The notes under the pieces were generated by a model that was not told the origin of the DNA, did no database searches, and worked only from the letters and a program-made list of their open reading frames with translations. Shown here one piece after another: positions 33,858 to 44,911 of a DNA stretch of 64,000 nt (its first letter is position 1; each line of letters begins with the position of its first letter). The position numbers and the translations under genes were made by a program. The DNA comes from Coriolopsis trogii (taxonomy: Eukaryota; Basidiomycota; Agaricomycetes; Polyporales; Polyporaceae), in assembly GCA_020543525.1 (NCBI GenBank), contig JAHYIO010000039.1:2294001-2358000 (forward strand). Direction: 5' to 3'.

Positions 33858-35082
33858 TCACATGTTGGAGAGGGGTACGATAGGCGCACCGGGGTGGGGC
33901 ACGGCCGAACCGCCATAGAAAAGAACATCACCGGTGCCGAACCATTCGTCGAGTGCTGCCCAAACACCCTCTCGCTCAACAGCAAGTCTAGCGGCTAGGC
34001 TCTGCGTGCAATGCGAGCAACACCCCTTGGGGCACAACTGAGACAACCGCTGGTTGTATTGGTGTTGCATGCACGACGAGAGGAAGCCAAGCGGATCGTC
34101 CAGACGCCTCGGCACCCCCGGGCCACCACTCCAGACGATCCAGAAGAGGTTGGCCACGTAGTCCCAACACGGGCGGGCGTCGGTGGTTGCGCCACGGCAC
34201 CACTCGGAATGGGCGTCCGGATCTTCGGTGTCGGGCCCACAGCGAGCACTCAAGAACAGATCGGCCATAGGCCTGTAGTCCCTGACATGCTCGGCACCGA
34301 ACATGGCTCGATCGTAAAGCGCCGGATGTTCGCTGAGACGATCCCAGCGAGCGAGGCGGTGGGAGGTCTGGTTCTCCGTCCGGCGGAGGTCCCAATCGTC
34401 GCGCCGCCTGATGAGGGATAGGGTGTAGAATGCGGCGGGGAGGATCTGGTAGCAGTGAAAATCGACGGCAAATAGGATGGCCTCAACGGGCTCCGGGACG
34501 TGGTCAGAGAAATGCCATTTGCCTTCGGCGTCGTAGACAGGATTCTTTCGGATCGCTGCGAACTCAGCTTGCTTGACGTCCCATTCGCGCAAATTGAGTG
34601 GCCAGTCAGAGACAACAGCCTGGATGAGCGCTTCCCGAGCTCCGACCATGTTGTATTTCATCGCCAGTTCTATCGCACGACGGACGACGAGAGGCGTATC
34701 CGGGTTGTGGCGCCCGAGGACCATATTTCTAACACAGATTATCGTGAGCATGAATCTATTAGATTCGCTCACAATCGTGAAGAGATCAAAGCACTCACTT
34801 CTCGCGGAAAACATAGCCCAACAGGAGGGCTAGGTCCTCAGCAGCATCGTTATCCATGTTCAAAACGGGAAGGTTGGTGTAAGTCGGGTGAGGACCTGCG
34901 ACCAACGCTTGAAGTCTTTCCATCAACACCGTAGAATGGAGTCTCAATATCCCGGAGTCGACGCGGAAGAGGATGTGTTGGTTATGGCCATAGTGGGAGG
35001 GGGCCGATGATTTCGCGGAGAGGATTACGTCTCCGGTTTCGTAGTATAGGTACTCGTGGTGTCGGAAAAATGCCTGTGCCAT
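33858..35082 (-). CDS. BTB/POZ domain protein
   Basis: Exon 1 from the Met at 35082 (MAQAFFRHHEYLYYETGDV) reads through LSAKSS, ILFRVDSGILRLHSTVLMER and LNMDNDAAEDLALLLGYVF, the N-terminal half of a basidiomycete-type BTB/POZ domain. A GTGAGT intron of about 70 nt follows. Exon 2 reads LGRHNPDTPLVVRRAIELAM, then KYNMVGAREALIQAVVSDWP, the helical part after BTB, and an Asp/Cys-containing C-terminal region with CPKGCCSHC. The frame is open upstream to 35274, so a longer N terminus is possible. BTB domains mediate dimerisation and often recruit cullin-3 ligases. The large agaricomycete family to which this belongs has no assigned function. Confidence 0.8.
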
Positions 35083-36091
35083 GGGGGATAGTAGTAGGAG
35101 AGCAAGATTGATGCTGCTTACGGGTCCAGAAGAGCAGACTTTATACTGGACGGTACAATTGGGGTCGACGAGGTTGGGGCAGTGACCGATGTCGTGTCGT
35201 TCTCGAAGGGAAAGCGGCACTCGCGATGTCGCCTTGTCCTGCGAACTCTCTCGTCTTTCTATGACAGCGGACAAGACAACCTGTATGTAGCTGGACTAAA
35301 GGATGGTGATATGGCCAAGAAATAGGGGCGTGTCATCGTTGAGGGGCACCATAGCGGGACTTTTCTGTCGTTGGTCATGTCGGCTACGGCGCTTTGATAT
35401 GGCAATCACTGGTATTGTCAGCTGTCAGCCGGTCCAAACAACACTGAGCGAGCGACTCACTGGACAAGACCATAGATGTAGCGTCTGTAGTCCCCGCTCC
35501 AATATACTCGCCCATGACAGTACGTTGGTGAGTTGGAAGGGAATGGGCTTCTTCGAGTGCCTTCCTGTCCTCCATGCGGCCAGAGAAACCACATTGCGCC
35601 TGCGGCCGCGGTGTCATTGTGATGGACACATCACATTGCCACTTTGATACCACACCTTAGTACGCACCCAAGAGTCAAAACCTAATTGCAGCACGAGTGT
35701 AAACATCTCTATCTGTTACATGAATGAGGGATGTCATATAACGGAGTATTGAGAATGCGAGTCTCGTCCTGTCCGGCTTTGGGGTCGACGTTGACAAGCA
35801 CACTATCCGAGGTCGTCAATGCCTGTAAACGAAGGGGTAGACACTTACATAGGTACAACTGCACGCGCCAATCCACGCTAAGCTCCAATCCAAATTGTTG
35901 CTGTTCACTAGTGCTGGTGCCATGTCGAGTTTTTGTATAGGCGCCTGAGAACAGGTTGCACGACACGGCTGTGGTGACACATACACATCAAGACACATAC
36001 GTGTCAGACCCCAAGAAGAGAGGACAGACACCAAATGCATCCCATACGTACTGAGCTACTCACCCACAACGTTGGAATTGGCAGCGAGGAC
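35083..36091 (-). other. unresolved stretch, possible small intron-split gene
   Basis: Minus-strand pieces MAPALVNSNNLDWSLAWIG (near 35920) and ALTTSDSVLVNVDPKAGQDE (near 35800) are separated by a plausible GTAAGTG intron and could belong to one small gene. No family was recognised and the ends are not fixed. The remainder shows nothing. Confidence 0.3.
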
Positions 36092-36709
36092 CTACGCTAG
36101 AACCTGCATGATGTGCGAGGGGGATTCAGACAAGAGGCGTGATGGTGGATGTTGTTGGGAGCAAAGCTAGACAGCGGTGTATAGGAGAATTATATCGTAG
36201 ATATCATACAACCTGCCCCAGAGGAACCACTTAGAACAGACGAAGAGCACAGGAAGTACTACTCACCTTCGGAGCCAAACTGACAATCTTCCCCCACCCC
36301 TTCATACGCAAGTCCGCACTCACAACACCACCAATACGCGTGCCCAGCATCTCCCGCTTGTTGTTCAGCAGCACGGCCGCGTTGTCGTCGAACCGGATGA
36401 AGCGGCCGTCTGGTCGCCGGACGGCCTTGCGCGTGCGGACGATGACAGCGCGACGCACGTCTCCCTGGCGCACTTTGGGCGCAGACGCGGATGCGGTGGC
36501 AGATACAGGGCGGGCGCGCTTGACGACGCAAACGATCTCGTCGCCGACGCTACCCCAGCCGTTGTTGACTTTTTGCTTCAGGACGTTGACGCACTCGATG
36601 AGGAGTGCCCCTGAGTTGTCTATGACCTTCGACGGGAGATGAGCAAGACAATGAGCCCGGCAAGAGGTAAATATATGCGCACATTGAGAGTACCCTTGAG
36701 GCCAATCAT
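36092..36709 (-). CDS. MRPL38: mitochondrial ribosomal protein uL14m
   Basis: Exon 1 is tiny: MIGLKGTLN from 36709, then a GTGCGC donor. Exon 2 reads [72 protein letters not shown] and [19 protein letters not shown], which is the bacterial L14 signature. The final exon (36092-36103) after a 163-nt intron adds only VLA and the stop. An unspliced read-through ending [10 protein letters not shown] is the alternative. uL14 sits on the 50S interface near the translation factor site. The Ala/Ser insertion after VKRARP is a fungal embellishment. The yeast equivalent is Mrpl38, and the symbol is given by homology. Confidence 0.9.
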
Positions 36710-37134
36710 GCCTCGTCGTCGAGATGAGAGTCTGAGGTGTGCGAGGTGGCAAACGAGAAGAGGAAAGAAACCAAAATAATGGCACTTATCGCGCCCCAAA
36801 GGGTAGTTAGAGGGCCATATGCCCAAATTCGGAGTTATCAGATACCGCAGACGAGGTCTGGAGGCTTTCGGCGCCTGTGTTGCTACTTTGCCCAAGGACG
36901 TCGTCCTCTGCGTCACCGTTGACATCGCTCTTGACCTCGACCTCCTCACTGATTGCGGAAAAATGGCAAGCCGACGAGGGAGCTCGACGGTGCTCTTGCC
37001 GTCTGGCCAGACGGTGACGACCTTCACGAAACACAGTCAAGATGATGAGGGCCTGCCGCACGCTACCAAGAAGTACGTTTGCTGCTCAAAGTCTCCTCCT
37101 CGACTCGCATGCGATCGGTGTCAATCACAGGACT
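36710..37134. other. divergent promoter region
   Basis: The uL14m gene (minus) and the hexokinase gene (plus) start here and diverge. Overlapping frames on both strands (36819-37253 plus, 36807-37061 minus) carry no family motif. Confidence 0.45.
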
Positions 37135-39172
37135 ATGGCGGATCATCTCCGCAAATACGAGGCCTTGTGAGTCTTTCCCGCCATCTGGCAGCAAAGCGGA
37201 ACGCTCACAAGATTGTCACGGCGGGCGCATATGCGATTGAAGGTTCAACTTAACTCCGCAGCGGATGCGGATGATTGTGGAGGCATTCAAGGAGTCATTG
37301 GAGCTGGGTTTGGCGAAGAATGGTCAAATTGTGGTAAGTGCTCCGTTGATGCGCTCAGCGAGGGCTACTGTGCGATTGAAGGTGTCTTGCGCGGTAGCCT
37401 ATGATCCCAACGTACGTCTTCGGATGGCCTTCTGGCAAAGAGACTGGGAACTACCTGGCCGTTGATCTCGGTGAGTGACGCCTCTGTCTCAGACTACCTT
37501 GCTTCTGGAATCTATGTCGAGGGCATAATCACGTCGTCGCATCCCCTCATATCTGCGGCTCTGTCCGAGATCTGGTGGACGAGGAGCTACGTCGTGAACC
37601 AGTATCCATGCCACATCTCTGCGCCATTAATAATGGCTTTTTTTGCGGAAGCATCACTGCCTGCGACTCAAGCAACGTCCGACATCTGGTTCGAACGCTC
37701 GTGACTGATATGATAACGTAGGTGGTACGAACCTTCGGGTTTGTCTGGTCACCCTTGAGGGGGAGGGCAAGTTCCAGATCACGCAAGCCAAGTATCGTCT
37801 ATCTGAGGAGCAGAAACAAGAAGATGGTCAGAAGCTGTTCGACTTCTGCGGAGAGTGCTTGAAGGCCTTCGTGGAGACGCATACAGCAGAGGGACATATC
37901 GCTCCAGGCCAGATCCTTCCACTTGGCTTCACAGTATGTCCGATTCCACATTGCTCCGGTGTCCCTTACCGAATCACTTTCCAGTTCTCATACCCGTGCG
38001 CACAAGAGCGCATCGACCATGGAGTACTCATCCGATGGACGAAGGGCTTTGGTGCACCAAACACCGAGGGCCATGACGTCGTCGAGATGTTCCGCAAATC
38101 GCTCGCGAAGCACGTACGTAACTCTATGACATCGATCAATCCACGCCCACTCACGCGAAGGACGGCAGGACGTTCCCGCAGAGGTAGTCGCGTTGACTTG
38201 CGACACGACGGGCACGCTCATCGCCTCCCACTACGTGAACCCGAAGACCCGGATTGCGTGTATCTTTGGAACGGGATGCAATGCAGCGTACATGGAGCGT
38301 GTCCGGGATATTCCCAAGATTGCCCACCTGGGGATCGATCCGGATATGGAGATGGCGATTAACTGCGAATGGGTGCGTATTGTGCTAGATCTTCCGAGTT
38401 TCGATCTGATACAATCTCAGGGCGCCTTCGACTCGTTTGAGCACGAGAATCTTCCTCGCACCAAATACGACCAGATCATCGACGAGAGCTCAAACAAGCC
38501 CGGAGAGCAAGCGTTCGAGAAGCTTATCTCCGGACGATACCTCGGCGAGATTATGCGCCTGATTATCTGCGAGCTCATCGACGAGGGTGTTCTCTTCCTC
38601 GGCCAGAACACGTACAAGCTCGAGATCGCTTACTCGTTCGACACTGCCTTCCTCTCGCTTATGGAGATGGACCCGACAGACGAGCTGCTCATGATTATCG
38701 GTATCTTCAACCACTTCTTCGCTGTCGAGACGACCCTCGCGGAGCGTCAGTTCTTCCGCGCCCTCGCGAAGCTCGTTGGACGTCGTGCGGCGCGTCTGAG
38801 TGCATGCGGTATCGCGGCGATCGTGAGCAAGATGGGATATCTCGACGAGGGATGCTCTGTCGGAGCCGATGGCTCTCTCTACAACGTGCGTGCTCACCTG
38901 TCATTCACGGTTTCAAGACTCACGGGTTCCTCGGGTTGTAGAAATACCCCAAGTTCGCTGAACGGATACACGAGGGTCTGCAGGACATCTTCGGCGAAAG
39001 GGGAAAGTGAGTTGTGAATCACTCGGTGAATCGGGTCTCCATACGAGGCTGACCATGTACGCATAGGAACATCGTGACTTACCACGCTGAAGACGGCAGT
39101 GGTATCGGCAGTGCCATCGTTGCAGCGATGACAAAGGAGCGCAAGATGGCAAACATCTACCCCAACTATTGA
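37135..39172 (+). CDS. hexokinase with altered sugar-site Asn
   Basis: The likely start is MADHLRKYEAL at 37135. Exons then give RMRMIVEAFKESLELGLAKN, PMIPTYVFGWPSGKETGNYL, AVDLG|GTNLRVCLVTLEGE (phosphate loop), FSYPCAQERIDHGVLIRWTK, VALTCDTTGTLIASHYVNP, FGTGCNAAYMERV, MAINCEWGAFDSF and PGEQAFEKLISGRYLGE. The end is AEDGSGIGSAIVAAMTKERK and NIYPNY at 39172. By comparison with known hexokinases, the catalytic Asp (CDTTG), the Thr-Lys pair (WTKGF) and the glucose-contacting Asn/Glu of GTGCN, NCEWG and PGEQ are present. The Asn that normally precedes the catalytic Asp (N-D-T) is Cys. The protein is full length over the visible exons. The first splice (GTGAGT near 37168) does not give a clean phase, so the N terminus is uncertain. 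Confidence 0.9.
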
Positions 39173-40473
39173 GAGAGCGCGTTCTCAGCGAGGGGCGAAA
39201 AGTGCCTGAAGTCTGAAACAATCCATGTATCCGTAAATCCAAACCAACGCTGACCCCCGTCCTTCCCGATACCTCCTGCTTAGCACTTCTGTAACAAACA
39301 CATGTATGCCAGCCAGCTAGATGGACAACGTCTCCTCCTTGTACGATTGTCGGACTGTTTCCGTTACCTCTTGCCTTCCCAGGCTGTTCTTATAGTGAGC
39401 ATGTACCATACCTCTTTAGAGACTTCCGGCGAACAGTACGATTTGCGTGCAAGAAGACCTGGCGGTCGGTACGTCACGGCCTGCGCGGCCCGCCCGACAA
39501 GACGGGCGCCTGTGCTTGTTTGACCTCTCCGGTGAGTCGCGACCAGCTCCGGTCATGATCACTCTCAGATGCCCTCGACGCGAACGTGAACTCAACATCA
39601 TTTACAGCATCGGCGCGAGCTCAATTACCTTCATCTGATGCGCATATGCTCACGCAAGGGTCCTCAAAAGCTCTCATGGTCTAGCTCTTCACTGATACTG
39701 AGGTCGATAGGTTCCACAATTTCAAGAAGTGGATGGCAGAGCTTGCTTTGCAGGAAGAGGCATGCTGGTTGGACCTGGGCTGCAGGTTTGTACCTGCGCT
39801 CTACCCTCGCAGAACCCCAATCGCGCTTCAAGCAACGCAGATTGGGCGGAGTTTGGCTACGTCAGTGGACCCCAGATCACTGTCGTAATCCATGTAAGAA
39901 GTTTTTCCATCTGGCACAAACTATGCGTAGTGCAGGATGCGGGTGAGTTGCGTTTTCCTACTAGCTCACCCTTGGTATACTTACCTCGTGTGGGGGCTTT
40001 GGCTGCAGCCGCGTAGCCTGTTCCCGATACGCTACGCCTGTTGGTTGTGGACCCGCTCTGGATCCTCCGAAACTCGCCTCATGTGGCGGACGCCATAGAT
40101 GGAGAACATAACTCACTGGCTGCAGATTCCCTGCTTCAGCGGCAGACACCAGAGTTGAGCTGGGAAGTCGGTCCGGATTCGGCTGTAATCCCTCTGGTCC
40201 ATCTCGGTCGACCTCTTGAGGTTTTCTAGCCCGCTTCTGCTGTCGAACTCGACTGGTGATATCGCCCGTAGTGAACGAATGAAGGTCGTGAGTATGCCAC
40301 GCTCTAAATTTGTTCCATACAAGGACGTAGTCCCCACACGCCTTGGTGAGTTGCGTCCATCGCTATTCTTGTTATCCTCGTGTACTTGCTCCAAATTCGA
40401 CTTATGGAGCCTGTCAGGTGCATCAGGACGCGGTTTCACTCTGGCTCTGAACTTTCTAGTCTAATGGATGCTC

Positions 40474-40481
40474 TATTTATA
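40474..40481 (+). promoter_or_regulatory. TATA-like box upstream of first oxygenase gene
   Basis: TATTTATA lies about 205 bases upstream of the start at 40687. The distance leaves room for a 5' leader of about 170 bases. Confidence 0.3.
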
Positions 40482-40531
40482 GGCCCCAATATGCAACGTG
40501 ACTAGTCTGCGCCAGCTTTGTGGCCAAAGGC

Positions 40532-40558
40532 TGGCTTCCTGACGTCTGGTGAGACCGC
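40532..40558 (+). promoter_or_regulatory. shared upstream element, oxygenase copy 1
   Basis: A 27-base block beginning TGGCTTCCTGACGTCTGG is repeated with few changes at 42771-42797, in both cases about 150 bases before the start codon of an oxygenase copy. It contains TGACGTC, a perfect CRE/bZIP-like core, here; the second copy has TGACATC. It could be a regulatory site or simply duplicated leader sequence. Confidence 0.5.
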
Positions 40559-40686
40559 TCGAACCGTTGCCTGGGTCCCAAACGCCATACAAAAGCCTGT
40601 TTGCGATAACACACCCCTCGTGCTGCCCCATAGCATACTGCAGTTTGCCTCCATCCGTTGTGGGCTCGTCAAACCGAACAATCACT

Positions 40687-42308
40687 ATGCCTGGTACCAC
40701 ATTACCCTCCGTGCCTCACTACGTGGCTCCTCCGCCTACGAAGGAACAACGTCAGTAATATCCGCGCCAGCACCATGTCCCGTTTGCTGACTTTCTCTAC
40801 AACCACAGTCGACTGGGCGGATCTTGCCATCATTGACATATCGAAGGCGAGGACTCCCGAAGGTCGAGCGGAGCTAGCGCCGAAGCTGCACGACGCGATG
40901 CGCACCGTCGGTTTCGTCTACGTGATCAACCATGGCATGACCCAGGCTCAAGTATGTGGCTTCGACTCGTCTGCGTGCACCCCGAGCTGATATGTAGCTG
41001 CTTGCTTATGTAGACCGATCGTATCTTCGACATCGCCGACGTCCCGTTTTCTCAGGTTCCCGAAGATGAGAAACGAACCCGTCTCGCCAGGATTGCGGAG
41101 GAGGGGTCGAAGTTGGGATACAAGATGCGGCAGTTCTGGGTACGCGCCTCTCATGGAGCCTCGTTGGTTTGTCGACTTACCGTCTCTAGGCTCTCGAGAA
41201 CGGAGTTCGCGACCAATCCGAACAGTATTCAAGTACGACACCTCCCTTCCGCATGTCTCTGTTTGTTCTATTTGCTTAATAGTGGTGATGTCGTTGCAGT
41301 GCATCATGCGATATATGGGCAACAAGACTATCCGGACGCTCTCAAGCCGTATCTTCCGGAACTCCGGGCGTTTACGGAGCATAACCATTACAACGTCCTG
41401 CTCCCGATCGCTCAGTATGTTCTCGTCTTTGCTGTGGCCTGCATCGCAACTAATTGGGGCTTTTAGAATGCTCGCACTCGGACTGGAGCTTCCGGAGGAT
41501 GCCTTTGGTAAACCGCATGACTTCGATGCCGACGGGCACTCCCATGGTAAGTCTTCAAGTACATCTTTGCTACAGTAAACTCATCGCGCCGTCCTCTGTA
41601 GCGCGCTTCATCAAATAGTCAGCGTGTACCATCTCTGTTTGGCGAGTGTTGGCTGACACTCCGTAGCTTCCCACGCACACAGGAGGAGGAGCTGAAGACG
41701 AAGAATGTCTGGGTGAAAGGACATACGGGTATGTGCGCGACTCGTTCTTATCTCGAGCAATCACTTACACATGTCTTGTACCATAGATGCAGGAACAATC
41801 ACCATACTCTGGAGTCAGCCAGTCAGCGGCTTGCAAATCCTTTCGCCAGACGGACAGTGGCGCTGGGTCCGACACGTCGACAACGCCCTGGTGAGCTTCT
41901 CTGGCCAACTACTGCACGCTTATGCAGACGACTGACCCCGTTGTCTTTCCTCTGCGACAGGTGGTCAACATCGGTTACGCGATGGAAGCTCTCACGGGGG
42001 GCTACTACAAGGCCACGATCCACCGTGTAGTGCAACCTCCCGCAGACCAGCGCGGGTACCATCGTCTGGGCGCTTTCTACTTCGGGATGGTGAGCGACGA
42101 CGTCCGCCTCGTGCCTGTTGCGCAGAGTCCCGTGCTTCAGCGAGAGGGCATCGTGCGTCCGGGGGAGACCGAGCCTGCCAATGCGATGACCATGGGTGAG
42201 TGGCGTCGGGGGCGAACGATGACGTATGGGATCAAGGAGACGACGAAGAAGGAGGGAAACGTCGAGGAGCAGGAGGTTGGTGGCATGGTTCTGAAGCACT
42301 ACAACTGA
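40687..42308 (+). CDS. 2-oxoglutarate/Fe(II) oxygenase, copy 1
   Basis: The start MPGTTLPSVPHYVAPPPTKE at 40687 is spliced to WADLAIIDISKARTPEGRAE. The DIOX_N region continues with KLHDAMRTVGFVYVINHGMT. Later exons give LPELRAFTEHNHYNVLLPIA, LALGLELPEDAF, then the catalytic core with KGHTDAGTITILWSQP (iron ligands His and Asp) and KATIHRVVQPPADQRG (third iron His). The end is GGMVLKHYN at 42308. This is the isopenicillin-N-synthase-like fold. The residue pair that usually binds 2-oxoglutarate (R-x-S) reads R-L-G here (YHRLGAFYFG). At least seven introns are present, at the same positions as in the tandem copy at 42919. The substrate is unknown; members act in secondary metabolism and in small-molecule hydroxylation. 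Confidence 0.9.
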
Positions 42309-42770
42309 GCTTCTGTGTGTACGTGGTCTCGTCTCCATCGTCTCTGATTGTGACAGGTACGACACTATCGTTCCTTGCCATGTTCTATTCTCACATACAC
42401 TGTTCACAGCGTCTGGCTTTGCTTCGCCTACACGCTCTATGGAGAAGCATGAATCGTAATGAATATCGTTGACCCGCTGTGCGGGCACATTTTCCCAAAG
42501 TCAGTGCACGGACTCCATCGGGGTGCCTGTTCCGAAAACGATAAACGGTTGCGTGCTCAAAATACCAGTCCCCACGACCTAGTGAGTGCCGGGTGTATAT
42601 TTGCCCTTGTCATACTCACGCATTCTCAGTACCAAGTTAGAGCACAATCATGTGCACACTGAACAAATAGATAGACTCGACTCTGAAGCTAGCTACTCCA
42701 TCACCACTGCCAAGAATAGCGCGCGATGCGAAACGTGACTTTATCGTGCACTCCGTTTCCGACCTGTGGT
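42309..42770. other. spacer between oxygenase copies
   Basis: About 460 bases between the tandem copies. No gene is seen. Confidence 0.5.
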
Positions 42771-42797
42771 TGGCTTCTTGACATCTGGTGAGACCGT
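42771..42797 (+). promoter_or_regulatory. shared upstream element, oxygenase copy 2
   Basis: Counterpart of the block at 40532-40558, beginning TGGCTTCTTGACATCTGG, about 148 bases before the start at 42919. A second short match (CATACAAA.GCCT) follows both blocks. Confidence 0.5.
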
Positions 42798-42918
42798 TGA
42801 CCGAAACTTCCGTTTGCCAGGACATACAAAGCCTCCTCGAGGCGGGAATGGCCTTCGCTGAACCTTACTGTCTGTGAGCCGAGCGTTGCCCTCTCTTCCC
42901 TGTCAACCCGCGGCCACT

Positions 42919-44532
42919 ATGCCTGGTACAACGCTGCCTTCCGCACCCCACTATGTGCCTCCCCCACCGACCAAGGAAGAACGTGAGTTGCGCTCAACAG
43001 ATTACAAGCCTTCCATTCACCTTGAACTTCCTGCTAGTCGACTGGGCGGACCTCGCCGTCATCGACATATCCAAGGCGCGGACCCCCGAGGGTCGAGCAG
43101 AGCTCGCGCCCAAGTTGCACGATGCGATGCGGACTGTCGGCTTCGTATATGTGATCAACCATGGTTTGACCCAGGCTCAAGTGCGTACCTCCTCTCCTCG
43201 AGATGCGTTGCGTACATGTACCTAATGCTTCTATAGACCGAGCGTATCTTCGACATTGCCGACGTGCCTTTCTCGCAAGTCGCGGAAGATGAGAAGACGC
43301 GACACGTTGCGAATCTTGCGGAGGGAGCGAAGCTAGGGTACAAACTGCGGCAGTTCTGGGTATGTCCATCTCATGACGTTGCCCACGCTCCAATTCTGAT
43401 GCACACAAAGACTCTTTACAACGGCGTTCGCGATCAAGCGGAGCATTACTCCAGTGAGTGCATCGTTGATCAGCTGTTATTTTCTCTCACTCAGCTTAAC
43501 GTCCACCACAGTGCATCGCGCCATGTTCGGGCAGCAGGAGCATCCGGAGGCTCTCACTCCATTCCTCCCCGAGCTTCGCGCATTCACGGAGCATAATCAC
43601 AACAACGTGTTGATCCCCATCGTCCAGTACGTACTCGTTTCAAGGTATATGAGGGTATGTACCCTGATTTAGCCCTTTAGATTGCTAGCTCTCGGGCTGG
43701 AGCTGCCTGAGGACGCCTTCGTGAAGGCGCACGACTTCGATGCAGAAGGCAATGGTCATCGTAGGTCTTCTACGACTATTGTTCATCCTTCCTAGTCACA
43801 TTGAACGATTCGTTCTCAGTGCGCTTCATCAAATAGTCAGTTACCGGACGTTTGGGATGTTGACCCTTCGACTCACGTACTACAGTTACCCCCGGACCGA
43901 AGAGGAGGAGCTGAAGACCAAGAACGTGTGGGTGAGAGGCCATACCGGTATATTATCGCCTCTGTGGTTGTTTCTTCGCATTTCTAACGCACGTCTGCTA
44001 CAGACACTGGGACAATCTCTATCCTATGGAGTCAGCCAGTCGGCGGGCTGCAGATGATGTCCCCAGACGGGCAATGGCGTTACGTCCGGCACATTGAGAA
44101 CGGTCTGGTGAGTCGCCCTCGGCACGTTGCCGATGTCCACTCTCCACGTCCGTCGCTCACTCCTCGTTCCATACGACATGACAGGTGCTCAACATCGGTC
44201 ACGCAATGGAGGCACTCACCGGCGGCTATTACAAGGCAACGATTCATCGCGTCGTACAGCCGCCTTCCGACCAACGCGGGTGTGCTCGACTCGGCGTGTT
44301 CTACTTCGGAATGGTGAGCGACGACGTGCGCTTGGCTCCAGTCGCAGAGAGCCCTGTGCTCCAGCGCGAGGGCATTGTACGCCCGGGCGAAGAGACTCAG
44401 GACGCGATGACGATGGGAGAGTGGCGGCGGGGACGGGCTATGACGTATGGGATAAAGGACGAGACGGTCAAGAAGGAGGGAAATGTCGAGGAGCAGCAAG
44501 TCGGCAGCATGGTTCTGAAGCATTACAACTGA
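42919..44532 (+). CDS. 2-oxoglutarate/Fe(II) oxygenase, copy 2
   Basis: A tandem duplicate of the gene at 40687, starting MPGTTLPSAPHYVPPPPTKE. Conserved blocks include WADLAVIDISKARTPEGRAE, MRTVGFVYVINHGLT, FLPELRAFTEHNHNNVLIPI and LALGLELPEDAFVKAHDF. The iron ligands are in RGHTDTGTISILWSQP and KATIHRVVQPPSDQRG, and the end is GSMVLKHYN. The 2-oxoglutarate pair is again R-L-G (CARLGVFYFG). Introns fall at matching places, with unrelated intron sequence, so the duplication is not very recent although exon identity is high. Differences cluster in the C-terminal loops (KAHDF for KPHDF, MMSPDGQWRYVRHIENG), which may affect the substrate pocket. Both copies look intact. Confidence 0.9.
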
Positions 44533-44911
44533 TCGACATTTCTCGCGATACCTCTCGAGCACTCGACCACACTTTGTACGTGTCAGCGAGTCTTGTCTCC
44601 GGCTTCTCATTAGTGAATAGTTGAATCTCGAATCTTCGCCTGTATGTGTCCCCATCCAATCACAATACGTTCAAGGGTCAGCATTAGTTCTGCAAAGTTC
44701 TCGCGTGAACATCGCACCGTGCGCGGAAATGGCGTCGTTGCTTTGGACCCACCACTCCATAGGTACACTCGATGTTACATGCGAAAGCAAGATGCGCCAA
44801 GATTACAACTACACCACTCGTTCTTTAGACAGCCATTCCGGCGCCACAACTTAGACACGCACCGGGCCTCTCGACTACGGACATTGGTCTGCTGAGGCAC
44901 CTTTTGATGTG
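44533..44911. other. intergenic, convergent gene ends
   Basis: About 380 bases between the 3' ends of the second oxygenase and the minus-strand membrane protein. Nothing is recognised. Confidence 0.5.

Larger units (their letters stand above)
39173..40686 (+). other. 1.5-kb stretch with coding-like fragments
   Basis: Plus-strand frames between 39640 and 40460 include VDRFHNFKKWMAELALQEEA and SNADWAEFGYVSGPQITVV and could be exons of one intron-rich gene or decayed sequence. No family was recognised and no exon chain could be supported. The stretch from 40460 onward is the promoter of the following oxygenase gene. Confidence 0.35.
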
